64,000 bases of DNA from DATAZK01 sp965199805 (GCA_965199805.1 CBDATO010000003.1:1364001-1428000), one strand, 5' to 3'; positions 8,037 through 16,706 are shown, counted from the stretch's first letter. The notes: generated by a model not told the origin, from the letters alone. Translations and numbers: made by a program.

Positions 8037-9154
8037 GCCCCGCGCCCGTGTGTGCCCGCCCGGCGCCGCAGACCGACTTCGAGCTGCCGCCAGGCGCCCA
8101 CGCGAGCGAGCCGCCGGAGGCCCGCGGCCTCGCCCGCGACGAGGTGCGCCTCCTGGTCGCCGGGCCCGACGCGATCCCGCACACCCGCTTCTACGACCTC
8201 GGCGCCCACCTGCGCGCCGGCGACCTCGTCGTGGTCAACACCTCGGCGACCGTCGCGGCAGCGGTCGACGGACAGCGCCGCAGCAGCCGACAGGTGGTCG
8301 CCGTGCACTTCTCCGGACCGTCCGCCGGCGGCTGGGTCGTCGAGCTGCGCGACGAACGGTTGCACCGAGTGACCGACGCCCGCCGCGGCGAGATGATCGA
8401 TCTGCCCAACGGCGCCGTGCTCACGTTGCTGTACGCCTGGCCCGACCCGGGTGAGCCCGCCGGGAGCCGGCTCTGGGTCGCAGCACTCACCGCGGAATGC
8501 GACGTGCCCTGCTACCTGCGGCGCGAAGGACGACCCATCGCGTACGACCACGTCGACGGGCGCTGGCCGCTCGAGGACTACCAGACCGTCTTCGCCGAGC
8601 ACCCCGGCAGCGCCGAGATGGTGAGCGCCGCCCGGCCGTTCTCCTCCCGGGTCATCGCCGACCTGCAGGCCCGTGGGATCGGCCTCACCTCGCTCGTGCT
8701 GCACACGGGAGTCTCGTCACTGGAGCCCGACGAGCTCCCGCTGCCGGAGCGTTTCAGCGTGCCGGCCGACACCGCGCGACGGGTCAACGAGACCCGGGCG
8801 ATCGGCGGCCGGGTGGTCGCCGTGGGCACGACCGTGACCCGGGCACTCGAGACGGTGGCGGACGAACGCGGCGACGTGTACGCCGGCGAAGGCGTCACCG
8901 ACCTCGTGATCGGACCCGACCGTCCCCCGCGCGTGGTCGACGGGCTCGTCACCGGCTGGCACGAGCCCCAGGCCTCCCACCTGCTGCTCCTCGAGGCGGT
9001 GGCGGGCGCCGACCTGGTCAGGCGGGCGTACGCAGGCGCTCTCGATCCGGCCAACGGCGGCTATCTCTGGCACGAGTTCGGCGACTCTTGCCTGCTCCTG
9101 CCCCAGGTGCCCGTTACCGGCTCGAAGTGCTCGACGACCGGGAACGGCTCGTAG
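8033..9154 (+). CDS. QueA-like protein (tRNA ribosyltransferase-isomerase paralogue)
   Basis: 373 residues. The QueA-family framework is clear: DFELPPGAHASEPPEARG, LRAGDLVVVNTSA, DYQTVFAEHPGSAEM and the C-terminal YAGALDPANGGYLWHEFGD. QueA makes epoxyqueuosine from AdoMet and preQ1-tRNA. However, where QueA has a PTAGLHFT motif this protein has VSAARPFS, and the TLHVGxGTF region is replaced by LHTGVSSLEP, so the active site differs. No other queuosine gene is in the window. I call it a family member of unknown reaction. The start overlaps the SDR stop; the last 94 bases overlap the convergent ABM gene. Confidence 0.8.
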   Translation: MSPAPVCARPAPQTDFELPPGAHASEPPEARGLARDEVRLLVAGPDAIPHTRFYDLGAHLRAGDLVVVNTSATVAAAVDGQRRSSRQVVAVHFSGPSAGGWVVELRDERLHRVTDARRGEMIDLPNGAVLTLLYAWPDPGEPAGSRLWVAALTAECDVPCYLRREGRPIAYDHVDGRWPLEDYQTVFAEHPGSAEMVSAARPFSSRVIADLQARGIGLTSLVLHTGVSSLEPDELPLPERFSVPADTARRVNETRAIGGRVVAVGTTVTRALETVADERGDVYAGEGVTDLVIGPDRPPRVVDGLVTGWHEPQASHLLLLEAVAGADLVRRAYAGALDPANGGYLWHEFGDSCLLLPQVPVTGSKCSTTGNGS

Positions 9155-9399
9155 AAGTGATGGAGCAACTCGCTCCACCGCGCGTACGCGGGCGAACCGC
9201 GGAAGCCGACGGTGTGATCGTCGAGGTCGCGCCACTCCACCCGCATCAGGTACGTGCGCGGCGACTCGATGCCCTTTGCGAGCGAGAGTCCGAGGCAACC
9301 GGGTGAGGCCAGGAGATGGACCTTGGCCTCGGCGAACGCGGCCTCGAAAGCATCTTCCTCACCCGGCCGCACCGGCAGCAGCACGTGTTCGATGATCAC
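9061..9399 (-). CDS. Antibiotic biosynthesis monooxygenase (ABM) domain protein
   Basis: 112 residues from a GTG; an ATG at 9429 would add 10 and would reach into the inverted repeat. Single ferredoxin-like ABM fold: VIIEHVLLPVRPGEEDAFE, SPGCLGLSLAKG, TYLMRVEWRDLDDH, with HHFY near the C-terminus. Such dimeric small proteins include quinol monooxygenases and heme-degrading enzymes; no heme ligand pattern is evident. Its promoter region holds the large inverted repeat. The tail overlaps the end of the QueA-like gene on the other strand. Confidence 0.75.
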   Translation of the reverse strand: MIIEHVLLPVRPGEEDAFEAAFAEAKVHLLASPGCLGLSLAKGIESPRTYLMRVEWRDLDDHTVGFRGSPAYARWSELLHHFYEPFPVVEHFEPVTGTWGRSRQESPNSCQR

Positions 9400-9421
9400 C
9401 CGCCGATTGTGCGGGACACCC

Positions 9422-9556
9422 ACAAGCAATCCGGTGTCACCAGAAGCCCGGGGTTACTTTTCGCGACGACAAGCATTCCGGTGTACAGCCTGGACATCAC
9501 ATTGCTTGTCGTCTCGAAAAGGGACATCGACCCTTTGGTGACACCGGCTTGCTTGT
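9422..9556. repeat. 135-bp imperfect inverted repeat (54-base arms)
   Basis: The left arm 9422-9475 and right arm 9503-9556 are reverse complements at about 44 of 54 positions, separated by 27 bases. Outer ends read ACAAGCAATCCGGTGTCACC and the complement of GGTGACACCGGCTTGCTTGT; both inner ends read GACGACAAGCA. The core word ACAAGCA occurs four times, twice on each strand. It lies between the RDxSWG gene and the ABM gene. It could be a degenerate miniature element, a REP-like element or a large RNA hairpin. I found no clear target-site duplication. Confidence 0.8.
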
Positions 9557-9578
9557 CGCCTCGGACCGGTTCGCCGGC

Positions 9579-10721
9579 TCAGGCGAGCGGCATCCGGAGG
9601 CCGCCGCCAGCGGCCGGGTCGAGGGGCAGCTCGGCGATGAAGGTCAGACTCCCGGTGCCCGTGCTGACCTGCCCGTCTGCGGCGGTCTGAGTGACGGCGA
9701 CCGGCTGGATGCGGTGCACCGGCCGACTGGTCGAACCGTCCGGGTGGCCGACGACCGCGGGGTGCGACACGTCCCAGGCCTCGGCTTCGAGGTGGGTGAT
9801 CCCGCGCCAGACGCCGAGGCCGAGCCCGTCGTCGTAGCCGCCGTAACCGAGGCCCAGCATGGCCACGGCGGGACCCTGGGCGACGGCGCCGATGTGGACG
9901 GTGCTGCCGTCGGCGAGCTCGACGGTGAAGCGCGCCTCGCGGACGCGGCGGGGGCGGCCGTCGTCGACGAAGTCCGCCTCGATGCCGACCCGGTTCGCCA
10001 CCACCGAGACGCCGGTCGCGCGGTCGATGACCTCGGCGGTCATGTGCGGCGGCGCGTCGGCGCGGCGGGTGACCTGCACGTGGCCGGAGTACGCGTCGGT
10101 CGAGTAGAAGAGGAAGGCGAACAGGCCCCCGGCCTGGGCGGCGGGGTCGGCCGGCGGGCCGGTGACCGGCTCCGGGATGCCGACCCGCTCGCGGATGCCC
10201 CACGAGTGGTCGCGGCACGACCACCACGAGTCGAGCTCGAAGCGCTTGCCGTCGATCTCGACCCAGCCGTCACACCGGCCGATCTGGTCGTAGCGGCTGT
10301 AGTCCTCCAGCACGCGGCCCGACAGCCGGGCGTAGTGCGGGCGCTCCTCCTGGGCCGGGTCCGTCGCGGTCCAGACGAGCTCGGCGGTGACCCCGCTGTC
10401 GTTCGGCGCGACGGTGAGCTTGATGCGCTTCATCGGCTCGAGCACCTCGAGGCGCAGCGGGCCGCAGGAGGACTCGTACGTCGGCCGCAGCTGGCGCGAC
10501 ACCCGGACGTTGCGCTGCACGCCGTCCTGGATGACGACGAAGCCGCCGTCGACCACGTTCATGTTCTGGTAGACGCCCATCGTGAACTGCAGGGCGCCGC
10601 CGCCCACGCGGTCGGACGCGGCGAACCAGAGCCGGTCGAAGAAGCGCGGGTCGCTGGTGAAGACGTGGTCGAACGTGGTGGGCAGCTGGTGCCAGGGCGA
10701 GTCGTCGAGCGCGGTGAGCAT
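9579..10721 (-). CDS. RDxSWG-motif protein, possibly AttH/CrtC-like (paralogue A)
   Basis: 380 residues, all-beta in appearance, no signal peptide. It shares with the proteins at 30096 and 57558 an N-terminal DxxxxHQ, FDR, GVYQN, CGPLRLEVLEPMKRI and a central RDHSWGIR. The pattern recalls the paired lipocalin-like domains of AttH/CrtC proteins, which bind or hydrate hydrophobic terpenoid-like molecules, but this assignment is weak and no catalytic role is shown. It is the last gene of the amidohydrolase/phosphotransferase operon and starts four bases after the small upstream gene. Paralogue C follows an FAD oxidoreductase, suggesting a common hydrophobic substrate class. Confidence 0.72.
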   Translation of the reverse strand: MLTALDDSPWHQLPTTFDHVFTSDPRFFDRLWFAASDRVGGGALQFTMGVYQNMNVVDGGFVVIQDGVQRNVRVSRQLRPTYESSCGPLRLEVLEPMKRIKLTVAPNDSGVTAELVWTATDPAQEERPHYARLSGRVLEDYSRYDQIGRCDGWVEIDGKRFELDSWWSCRDHSWGIRERVGIPEPVTGPPADPAAQAGGLFAFLFYSTDAYSGHVQVTRRADAPPHMTAEVIDRATGVSVVANRVGIEADFVDDGRPRRVREARFTVELADGSTVHIGAVAQGPAVAMLGLGYGGYDDGLGLGVWRGITHLEAEAWDVSHPAVVGHPDGSTSRPVHRIQPVAVTQTAADGQVSTGTGSLTFIAELPLDPAAGGGLRMPLA

Positions 10722-10725
10722 GCAG

Positions 10726-11127
10726 TCACTTCCTGGCCGTGGTGGGCGCGGGCGGACGGCCGAAGCCGGTGAGCGGGTAACGCGCCGCACGCTCGCGCAG
10801 GAACGCGGTGTAGCGGGCGAGCAGGTCGGGGTCTGCGGTCAGCTGGGGCACCGCGTCGGCGAGCGACTGACGCACGGCCCGCTGCCGGTCGTCGAGCGAA
10901 CCCTCGAGGTGGGGTTCGCTCCCGAGCGCGCCGAGCAGGGCGGTGCTCTGCTCGATGTCCCAGCGCTGGAAGTCCGGCACCTGCTCCCACGCGGCGCCGA
11001 GCATGTCGAGCGTGCCGCAGACGCCGTCGAGGATGTCGATCGGATACGGATCCGCGAGGTGCGGGGCCACGGCCTCCCGCAGGATCCGGCTGAGCCCCGC
11101 CAGCTGCTCCGAGACGCTCGGCCGCAC
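10726..11127 (-). CDS. Hypothetical protein in phosphotransferase operon
   Basis: 133 residues from a GTG two bases after the stop of the kinase-like gene. Mostly helical, with no Cys-rich or membrane motif: SEQLAGLSRILREAVAPHL, DILDGVCGTLDMLG, and a repeated Arg/Ala helix at the C-terminus (YTAFLRERAARYP). I do not recognise the family. Its tight position between the phosphotransferase-like and RDxSWG genes suggests co-translation and a partner or accessory role. Confidence 0.7.
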   Translation of the reverse strand: MRPSVSEQLAGLSRILREAVAPHLADPYPIDILDGVCGTLDMLGAAWEQVPDFQRWDIEQSTALLGALGSEPHLEGSLDDRQRAVRQSLADAVPQLTADPDLLARYTAFLRERAARYPLTGFGRPPAPTTARK

Positions 11128-11129
11128 GG

Positions 11130-12125
11130 TCAGACCCCCATCTGGTCGAGCATGAGCCGGTAGATGCCGACCGGCGCCTGGTGGATGCGGTCGAGACGCC
11201 CGTCGACGAAGGCGTGGGTGCCGGTCAGCACGATGACACTGAGCTTGAGGTTGGCCAGCACCGCGTACCAGCGCACCACCTCGGGGCGTACCTCCAGCCC
11301 GGTGCGCTCGCTCCACCGCGCCAACAGGTCGGCGGGCTGCCAGACGTCGGGGATGGTGTGCTCGCGGGCGCGCAGCGGGTTGGTGACCCAGCCCAGGTCC
11401 TCGTGCGGATCGCCGAGGTGAACCGTCTCCCAGTCCAGGACGGCGGTGACGTCGAGCCCGCCACCGGTGTCCTTCAGCAGCACGTTGCCGGCCTTGAAGT
11501 CACCGTGCACCAGGGTGGTGACGTCGTTCTCGGGGGCGCGGCGGCGTAACCAGTCGATGACCAGCTCGAGCTCCGGCTGCGGCTCCAGCTGCACCCGGTG
11601 CAGCTCGCTTTCCCAGTGCGCCAGCGCCGCCTCGGCCGCATGCCTGCCGGGGTCGGTCATCGCCTGCTGCAACCCGAGCGCGCGCCAGTCGACCTGGTGG
11701 ATGTCGGCGAGCCGGTCGTAGAGCCGGTGCGCGATCGCCAGCCGTTCGTCGACCGGAAGCGAGCCCATGAGGACGAAGCCGTCGCAGACCCCGTCGACCA
11801 GGTCCATCACCAAAGCGGGCCGGCCGAGCCGGGCCCCGTCGAGATCGGCCCAGCGGAGCCGGGGCGCGGGCACGGTCGTCTGCTCGAGCGCCCGCAGGAT
11901 CGCGGTCTCGACCTCGCGGTCGGTGGCCAGGACGCTGCCCAGCGGGTCACGCCGTGCGATCAACGGCGCCGTGCGCTGCACGCCGGCGTCCTTCCACGCG
12001 ACGTCGAAGATCCAGTTCTCCCGCGAGAACCCGGCCGACGTCCGCGTCACGCCGCTGATCTGCGCCTGCGGATCGCCGAGCTCCTCGGCCACCCAGAGCC
12101 GCAGCGCTTCGGTGAGCTCGGTCAT
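11130..12125 (-). CDS. Phosphotransferase-like kinase (APH/ACAD10 family)
   Basis: 331 residues. Kinase fold of the aminoglycoside phosphotransferase type: nucleotide loop SGVTRTSAGFSRENWIF, catalytic loop LVHGDFKAGNVLL near residue 215 and the metal-binding Asp in VLDWETVHLGDPHEDLGW. Environmental members of this type in catabolic operons resemble the kinase domain of ACAD10/11, which phosphorylates 4-hydroxyacyl-CoAs, rather than antibiotic-resistance enzymes. It overlaps the amidohydrolase stop by four bases (ATGA). No acyl-CoA dehydrogenase is in this operon; the flavoprotein at the left edge is 9 kb away. Substrate unknown. Confidence 0.85.
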   Translation of the reverse strand: MTELTEALRLWVAEELGDPQAQISGVTRTSAGFSRENWIFDVAWKDAGVQRTAPLIARRDPLGSVLATDREVETAILRALEQTTVPAPRLRWADLDGARLGRPALVMDLVDGVCDGFVLMGSLPVDERLAIAHRLYDRLADIHQVDWRALGLQQAMTDPGRHAAEAALAHWESELHRVQLEPQPELELVIDWLRRRAPENDVTTLVHGDFKAGNVLLKDTGGGLDVTAVLDWETVHLGDPHEDLGWVTNPLRAREHTIPDVWQPADLLARWSERTGLEVRPEVVRWYAVLANLKLSVIVLTGTHAFVDGRLDRIHQAPVGIYRLMLDQMGV

Positions 12126-13285
12126 CCGGTGAACTGCACCCCGTACAAAGCGGCCGCGTTGTCGACCAGCACCTTCTGCAGCACGTCTTCCGGCAGGGAG
12201 CTCAGCGCCTCGCTGGCGTAGGCCTCCGGGCCGACCGCGGGCGTACGCGGGCCGGGGTGCTGGCAGGTCGGGTGCGGGAAGTCGGTCTCGAAGAGCATGT
12301 TGTCCGGGTACGCGAGCAGCGGGGTCGTGATGGTCTCCCGCTCGTACCAGAAGCAGCCGTAGATCTGGCGCCGGAAGTACTCCGACGGCAGCAGGTCGTA
12401 CTCGGGGTGCTCGTCGGCGACCCCGCCGTTGCGCCACTGCCAGTCGAACGACTCCAGTGCGCCCGGCAGCATCGAGACGCCGCTCTCCACCGACACGAAC
12501 TTGAGGTCGGGGAAGCGGTGGCAGATGCCGCCGTGGATGAGGTCGGCGACGCAGCGCAGGTTGTCGACGAAGAGCATCGACGACGCCCGCGAGAAGTTCG
12601 CCCGCCAACCCATCTCGGCGCCGTTCGACAGCTGCTCGCCGATCCGCCCGCCGCCGATGTGGAAGTTGACCGGCACGCCCGCAGCCTGCGCGGCCGCCCA
12701 GATCGGATCCCAGTGCCGGTCCCACAGCTTGGGCTGGTCGTACGCATCGGGCTGGTTGCAGAAGTTGATGCCGCGGTGGCCGTTCGCGACGCAGCGCTCG
12801 ATCTCGGCGACCGTCGCGTCGACGTCCCAGAAGGGCAGCGACACGATCGGCAGCAGCCGGTCGGGAGCGGCGGAGGCGAAGTCGGTCTGGAAGTCGTTGT
12901 AGGCGCGCACGCAGTCCAGCGCGAACTCCGGGTCGCCGTAGCCGAGCCATGAGCCCCCGCCGAAGCCGCCGATGTTGGGGTAGAGCACCTGCGCGTAGAT
13001 GCGCTGGGTGTCCATGAAGTCCAGGCGCGCCTTCGGGTCCCAGGCCGCAGGGTGCATGTCGGCGTACGTCTTCGGCCCGTCGGGCAGCACCCCGTCGAAG
13101 CCGGCCATGGCGGTGTTGCCGGGCTTGGACCACGGCTTGCCCGCGATGATCCAGGTGTCGAAGCCGTCGATGCGCTCGATACGCGGGATGGCGTCGCCCC
13201 ACTTGCTGGGCAGCCGGGCGCTCCACGTGTCAGGCGGCTCGGTGATGTGGGTGTCGGCGTCGATCACCCGGAATCGCTCGAACAT
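12122..13285 (-). CDS. Amidohydrolase (amidohydrolase_2 / ACMSD-like)
   Basis: 387 residues. Metal-site signatures of this TIM-barrel group are present: DADTHITEPPDTW at the N-terminus (DxDxHxxE type), VNFHIGGG near residue 210, and LFETDFPHPT near residue 330. Members decarboxylate or hydrolyse aromatic and acyl substrates. ATG at 13285 has GGGAG upstream. It follows the TetR gene by 54 bases on the same strand and is translationally coupled to the phosphotransferase-like gene, so it is probably the first enzyme of that operon. Confidence 0.87.
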   Translation of the reverse strand: MFERFRVIDADTHITEPPDTWSARLPSKWGDAIPRIERIDGFDTWIIAGKPWSKPGNTAMAGFDGVLPDGPKTYADMHPAAWDPKARLDFMDTQRIYAQVLYPNIGGFGGGSWLGYGDPEFALDCVRAYNDFQTDFASAAPDRLLPIVSLPFWDVDATVAEIERCVANGHRGINFCNQPDAYDQPKLWDRHWDPIWAAAQAAGVPVNFHIGGGRIGEQLSNGAEMGWRANFSRASSMLFVDNLRCVADLIHGGICHRFPDLKFVSVESGVSMLPGALESFDWQWRNGGVADEHPEYDLLPSEYFRRQIYGCFWYERETITTPLLAYPDNMLFETDFPHPTCQHPGPRTPAVGPEAYASEALSSLPEDVLQKVLVDNAAALYGVQFTG

Positions 13286-13339
13286 GTCAGCTCCCTGCGA
13301 GACGGCCGGTGCGGCTCCCGTAGTGAACAACTCGTATTA

Positions 13340-13987
13340 CTAAACGGTCAAGCCGTCCGGCGCGGGCGCCGTCACCGGTGCCTGCAGCGCGCCGCAGAAC
13401 ATGTCGACCAGGTTCGCGCCGAAGACCTCGCCGCTGACCCGGTGCCGGTTCGCCCCGCGCGCCCAGATGGCGGCCGCGTGCAGGAAGCTCTGCGTGCCGA
13501 CGCGCAGCCGCTCGGCGAAGAGCTCCTCCCCCGGATGCGGGTGCAGCCGCGCCGACAGCAGCCGGCCCGCGTCCTCGGTGCCCGTGTCGCCGATCAGGTC
13601 GACGATGTCCTCGAGGCTCAGGGAGACGTCGTCGTGCAGCCGGCTGAGGAACTGCGCCACGTGCCGCTCGCGCTCGGTACCGGTCGCGAGCTGGGCATAC
13701 GGCAGCACGAAGACGGCGGCCACGGCGCGGACGTCGCTGTCGGGGGTCAGGCGGGCCGCGGCGAGCAGGTCGCGGCGCCGGTCGACGAGCAGCGGCAGCT
13801 CGCGCTCGAGCAGGGCCCGGACCAGGCCGTCCTTCGTGCCGAAGTGGTAATGCAGCGCACCGGCGTTGCCCTGCTTGGCGGCGATCCGGATCTCGCGCAG
13901 GCTCACCGCCTCGATGCCGTTCTGGGCGAAAAGGCGCAGGGCGGCGTCGAGGATCTGACGGCGTGCGGGCTCGGGGCTGCGCGGCAT
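13340..13987 (-). CDS. TetR-family transcriptional regulator
   Basis: 215 residues from ATG at 13987; an upstream ATG at 14011 is possible. DNA-binding domain: RRQILDAALRLFAQNGIEAVSLREI and GNAGALHYHFGTKDGLVRALLE, a canonical TetR helix-turn-helix. The C-terminal ligand domain is unclassified. It heads the minus-strand operon of amidohydrolase, kinase-like protein, small protein and RDxSWG protein, so it is the likely local repressor. I could not identify a convincing operator. Confidence 0.88.
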   Translation of the reverse strand: MPRSPEPARRQILDAALRLFAQNGIEAVSLREIRIAAKQGNAGALHYHFGTKDGLVRALLERELPLLVDRRRDLLAAARLTPDSDVRAVAAVFVLPYAQLATGTERERHVAQFLSRLHDDVSLSLEDIVDLIGDTGTEDAGRLLSARLHPHPGEELFAERLRVGTQSFLHAAAIWARGANRHRVSGEVFGANLVDMFCGALQAPVTAPAPDGLTV

Positions 13988-14142
13988 GTCCTGCGCCCCC
14001 TCCTCGTGCACGTCAAAGCCTGGGCACCTCTACGGCCTCGCACCGTATGTCGGTCCCTCGACCTGCGCCCCGACCCGGCTAGTTTCGCCACTTAGAGACA
14101 AACCGTCCCCGCCGCCTTCCCCCCTGCCGCCCGGAGTGCTCG

Positions 14143-16167
14143 TTGTCGCAGCCCCAGCGCGTGCGTACGCGCCCGGTGCCCGCGCTCGACGGGATGCGCG
14201 GGATCGCCGTCCTCGCCGTCCTGCTCTTCCACGGCGGCGTCAGCTGGCTGCAGGGCGGCTTCCTCGGCGTCGACCTCTTCTTCGTCCTGTCCGGCTTCCT
14301 CATCACCGCGCTGCTGCTCGCCGAGGTCGACGGCTCGGGCACGGTCGACCTGCGCACCTTCTGGCTGCGCCGGGCCCGCCGCCTGCTGCCCGCGCTGCTC
14401 GTGCTGGTCGCCGTGATCGTGCTGGTCGCCTCGGTGCACACGCCGCTGCGGCTGCAGCCCGGGGTGCGCGCGAGCCTGCTCGCCACGCTCTTCTACGTCG
14501 CCAACTGGCAGTCGGTGGCCGCCGGCGGCGACTACTTCACGCGTACCGGACCGCCCTCGCCGGTGCAGCACACCTGGTCGCTCGCGATCGAGGAGCAGTT
14601 CTACCTGGTGTGGCCGCTGGTCGTGCTGGTCGTGGCCTACCTCGTGCTGCGCCGCAGCCGTGCCGGCATGATGCCACGCGCCATCCGGGTCGTCGCGCTC
14701 GGCGGCACCGCGGTCTCGGTCGTGCTGATGGCGGTGCTGGCCGACACCCGCACCGGTGCGTACGACCGCGTCTACTACGGCACCGACACCCGCGCGCAGG
14801 GCCTGCTCGTCGGGGCGGCGCTCGCCACCGTGCTCGCGCTGCGTCCGCAGACGGCGGCGGCCGGGCAGCGAAGGACGCGTACGCGCGCCGCGGGGCTCGC
14901 CGCCGTCGTCGTCCTGGGCTGGATGATCACCACGACGACCGGCGAGGACGCCTGGATGTACCGGGGCGGCTTCCTGCTCGCCGCCGTCGCCGCCGCCGTC
15001 GTCATCTGGGTGGCGACCACCGACTCGGGCGGGCCGCTCGCCCGCGCGCTTTCGCTACGCCCGCTGCAGGCGCTCGGCCGGATCTCCTACGGCGTCTACC
15101 TCTGGCACTGGCCGCTCTTCCTCGCGCTGACCGCGGAGCGCACCGGCTCGACCGGCTTCGGGCTGCTCGCGCTGCGGGTGGCCGCGACGGTCACGGTCGC
15201 GACGGTGTCGTACACGCTGATCGAGCAGCCGATCCGTACCGGACGGGTGCTCGTCGACGGCCGCCGGGCCGCGCGCGCGCTACTCGTCTCGGCACTGGTG
15301 ATCGCGTCGGCGGGGCTGCTCGTCGTGCGTCCGCAGGGCGCCATCTCGCTGACCGCCCAGCAGCTGCTCGGCACCGAGGTCCGCCCCACGACCCTGCCGA
15401 CGGCCACCCCGTCCACCGCCCCGAGCGCCCCGAGCTCCCCGGCGAAACCCACCGAGACCCTGCCGGCGCGCACCCCGCATGCCGGCGCGACGCGGCTGCT
15501 GGTGCTCGGTGACTCCGTGGCCCAGACCCTGTTCAACGCCATGCCGACCTACTCGACGGTGCAGGTCACCAACCGCGGTGTGCTCGGCTGCGGCCTGCTG
15601 CAGAACACGCCGTACCGCTACGTCGGCGTCGTCACCCAGGTGCCCGACATCTGCCGCACCTGGCCGGCCTGGTGGCAGAACTCGGTGAACGAGGTCGACC
15701 CCGACGTCGTCGCCGTGCTCGTCGGCCGCTGGGAGATGATGGACCGCCAGATCGGCGGGGTGTGGCACCACGTCGGCGACCCGGTCTTCGACCGCACGGT
15801 GCTGGCCGACCTCGAGCGGGTGCTGCCGCTGCTCACCGCACACGGCGCCCGGGTCGCGCTGCTGACGCCGCCGTACTACCGGCGTACCGAGAAGCCCGAC
15901 GGCAGCCTCTACCCGGAGGACGAGACGAGCCGGGTCGACGCCTTCACCGCACTGCTGCGGCAGTTCGCCGCGGCGCACCCGGTCAAGGTGTCGCTGGTCG
16001 AGTTCGGCCGGATGGTCAACCCCAAGCCGGACACGTACTCCGCCTACGTCGACGGCGTCTACGCCCGCTACGACGGGGTGCACATCACCCCGCAGGCGTC
16101 GGCCTACCTCGCCCCGAAGCTGCTGCCGCAGCTCATCGCCCTGGACCCGCGGACGACCCGGGGCTGA
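14143..16167 (+). CDS. Acyltransferase-3 / SGNH hydrolase fusion (OafA-like)
   Basis: 674 residues from a TTG with GGAG upstream. Residues 10-410 form the multi-pass acyltransferase-3 domain: PALDGMRGIAVLAVLLFHGG, GFLGVDLFFVLSGFLIT, FWLRRARRLLPALL, HTWSLAIEEQFYLVWPL, and about ten membrane segments. A Pro/Thr/Ser linker (TLPTATPSTAPSAPSSP) leads to an extracytoplasmic SGNH domain: LLVLGDSVAQTLF with the catalytic Ser, NRGVLGCGL, LVGRWE and DGVHITPQA. OafA-like proteins transfer acyl groups to cell-surface glycans. The last 35 bases overlap the convergent DUF2505 gene. The acceptor sugar is unknown. Confidence 0.9.
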   Translation: MSQPQRVRTRPVPALDGMRGIAVLAVLLFHGGVSWLQGGFLGVDLFFVLSGFLITALLLAEVDGSGTVDLRTFWLRRARRLLPALLVLVAVIVLVASVHTPLRLQPGVRASLLATLFYVANWQSVAAGGDYFTRTGPPSPVQHTWSLAIEEQFYLVWPLVVLVVAYLVLRRSRAGMMPRAIRVVALGGTAVSVVLMAVLADTRTGAYDRVYYGTDTRAQGLLVGAALATVLALRPQTAAAGQRRTRTRAAGLAAVVVLGWMITTTTGEDAWMYRGGFLLAAVAAAVVIWVATTDSGGPLARALSLRPLQALGRISYGVYLWHWPLFLALTAERTGSTGFGLLALRVAATVTVATVSYTLIEQPIRTGRVLVDGRRAARALLVSALVIASAGLLVVRPQGAISLTAQQLLGTEVRPTTLPTATPSTAPSAPSSPAKPTETLPARTPHAGATRLLVLGDSVAQTLFNAMPTYSTVQVTNRGVLGCGLLQNTPYRYVGVVTQVPDICRTWPAWWQNSVNEVDPDVVAVLVGRWEMMDRQIGGVWHHVGDPVFDRTVLADLERVLPLLTAHGARVALLTPPYYRRTEKPDGSLYPEDETSRVDAFTALLRQFAAAHPVKVSLVEFGRMVNPKPDTYSAYVDGVYARYDGVHITPQASAYLAPKLLPQLIALDPRTTRG

Positions 16168-16654
16168 GCCACTCGTTCGCGACCTCGGACTCGCGTTTGA
16201 GCACCGAGTTGATCAGCTGGACGGCCTGTCCCGCCGCGGCGCCCGACACCGGCGGCAGGTGCACGTCGACGTCGCCCACGGCGCGGAACCGGCAGCCGCC
16301 GTCGACCGGCTCCAGCGTGATGGTGCCCGTGGCCCGGGCCTTCTTGCTGCCGAGCGCCGCCTCGACCACGAAGTCGGCGGTGGGCCGGTCCGGCGCAGCC
16401 GTGCTCCAGGCGCGCCGGTCGGTGACGTCGACCTGCGGGCCGACGAACCGGCGGAACAGCGACGGCACCGCGTCGGTCGGCACGGCCAGCTGGACGCGGG
16501 TGATCGGCCCCGCCTCCGCCTGCTGCACGTCGACGTCCCAGCTCACGGCCTTCAGCCGGCGCGCGTACGCGTCCAGGAACTCCGGGTCGGTGAGCACCCG
16601 CCAGGTGGTGGCCGGGTCCGCCGGGTACTGCGTCTCGAACTGCAACCGCGCCAC
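16133..16654 (-). CDS. DUF2505-family (SRPBCC-like) protein
   Basis: 173 residues from a GTG. Pattern typical of the actinobacterial DUF2505 family: FETQYPADPATTWRVLTDPEFLDAY, then VQLAVPTDAVPSLFRRFVGP, TGTITLEPVDGGCRFRAVGDV and a C-terminal helix. Likely a helix-grip ligand-binding protein; no enzyme activity is established for the family. It diverges from the XRE-cupin regulator; a TAGGGT-like -10 box lies nine bases upstream of the start on this strand, so its mRNA may be leaderless. Confidence 0.72.
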   Translation of the reverse strand: MARLQFETQYPADPATTWRVLTDPEFLDAYARRLKAVSWDVDVQQAEAGPITRVQLAVPTDAVPSLFRRFVGPQVDVTDRRAWSTAAPDRPTADFVVEAALGSKKARATGTITLEPVDGGCRFRAVGDVDVHLPPVSGAAAGQAVQLINSVLKRESEVANEWLSPGSSAGPGR

Positions 16655-16706
16655 AAGGACAAGACCCTACGACCCGCTGCGACCCGCAACGCCCCGGCCG
16701 ACCCCT

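Noticed and set aside
9400..9578. Insertion sequence or transposase remnant
   Set aside because: The repeat has no coding capacity and I saw no clear target-site duplication, so it is listed only as a repeat.
11130..12125. Aminoglycoside-resistance phosphotransferase
   Set aside because: The kinase motifs fit, but the catabolic operon context and family breadth favour a metabolic ACAD10-like kinase.
13286..13339. TetR operator in the TAGTGAA...TATTACTA stretch before the amidohydrolase
   Set aside because: Only a few of the pairs match; too weak to report as a site.
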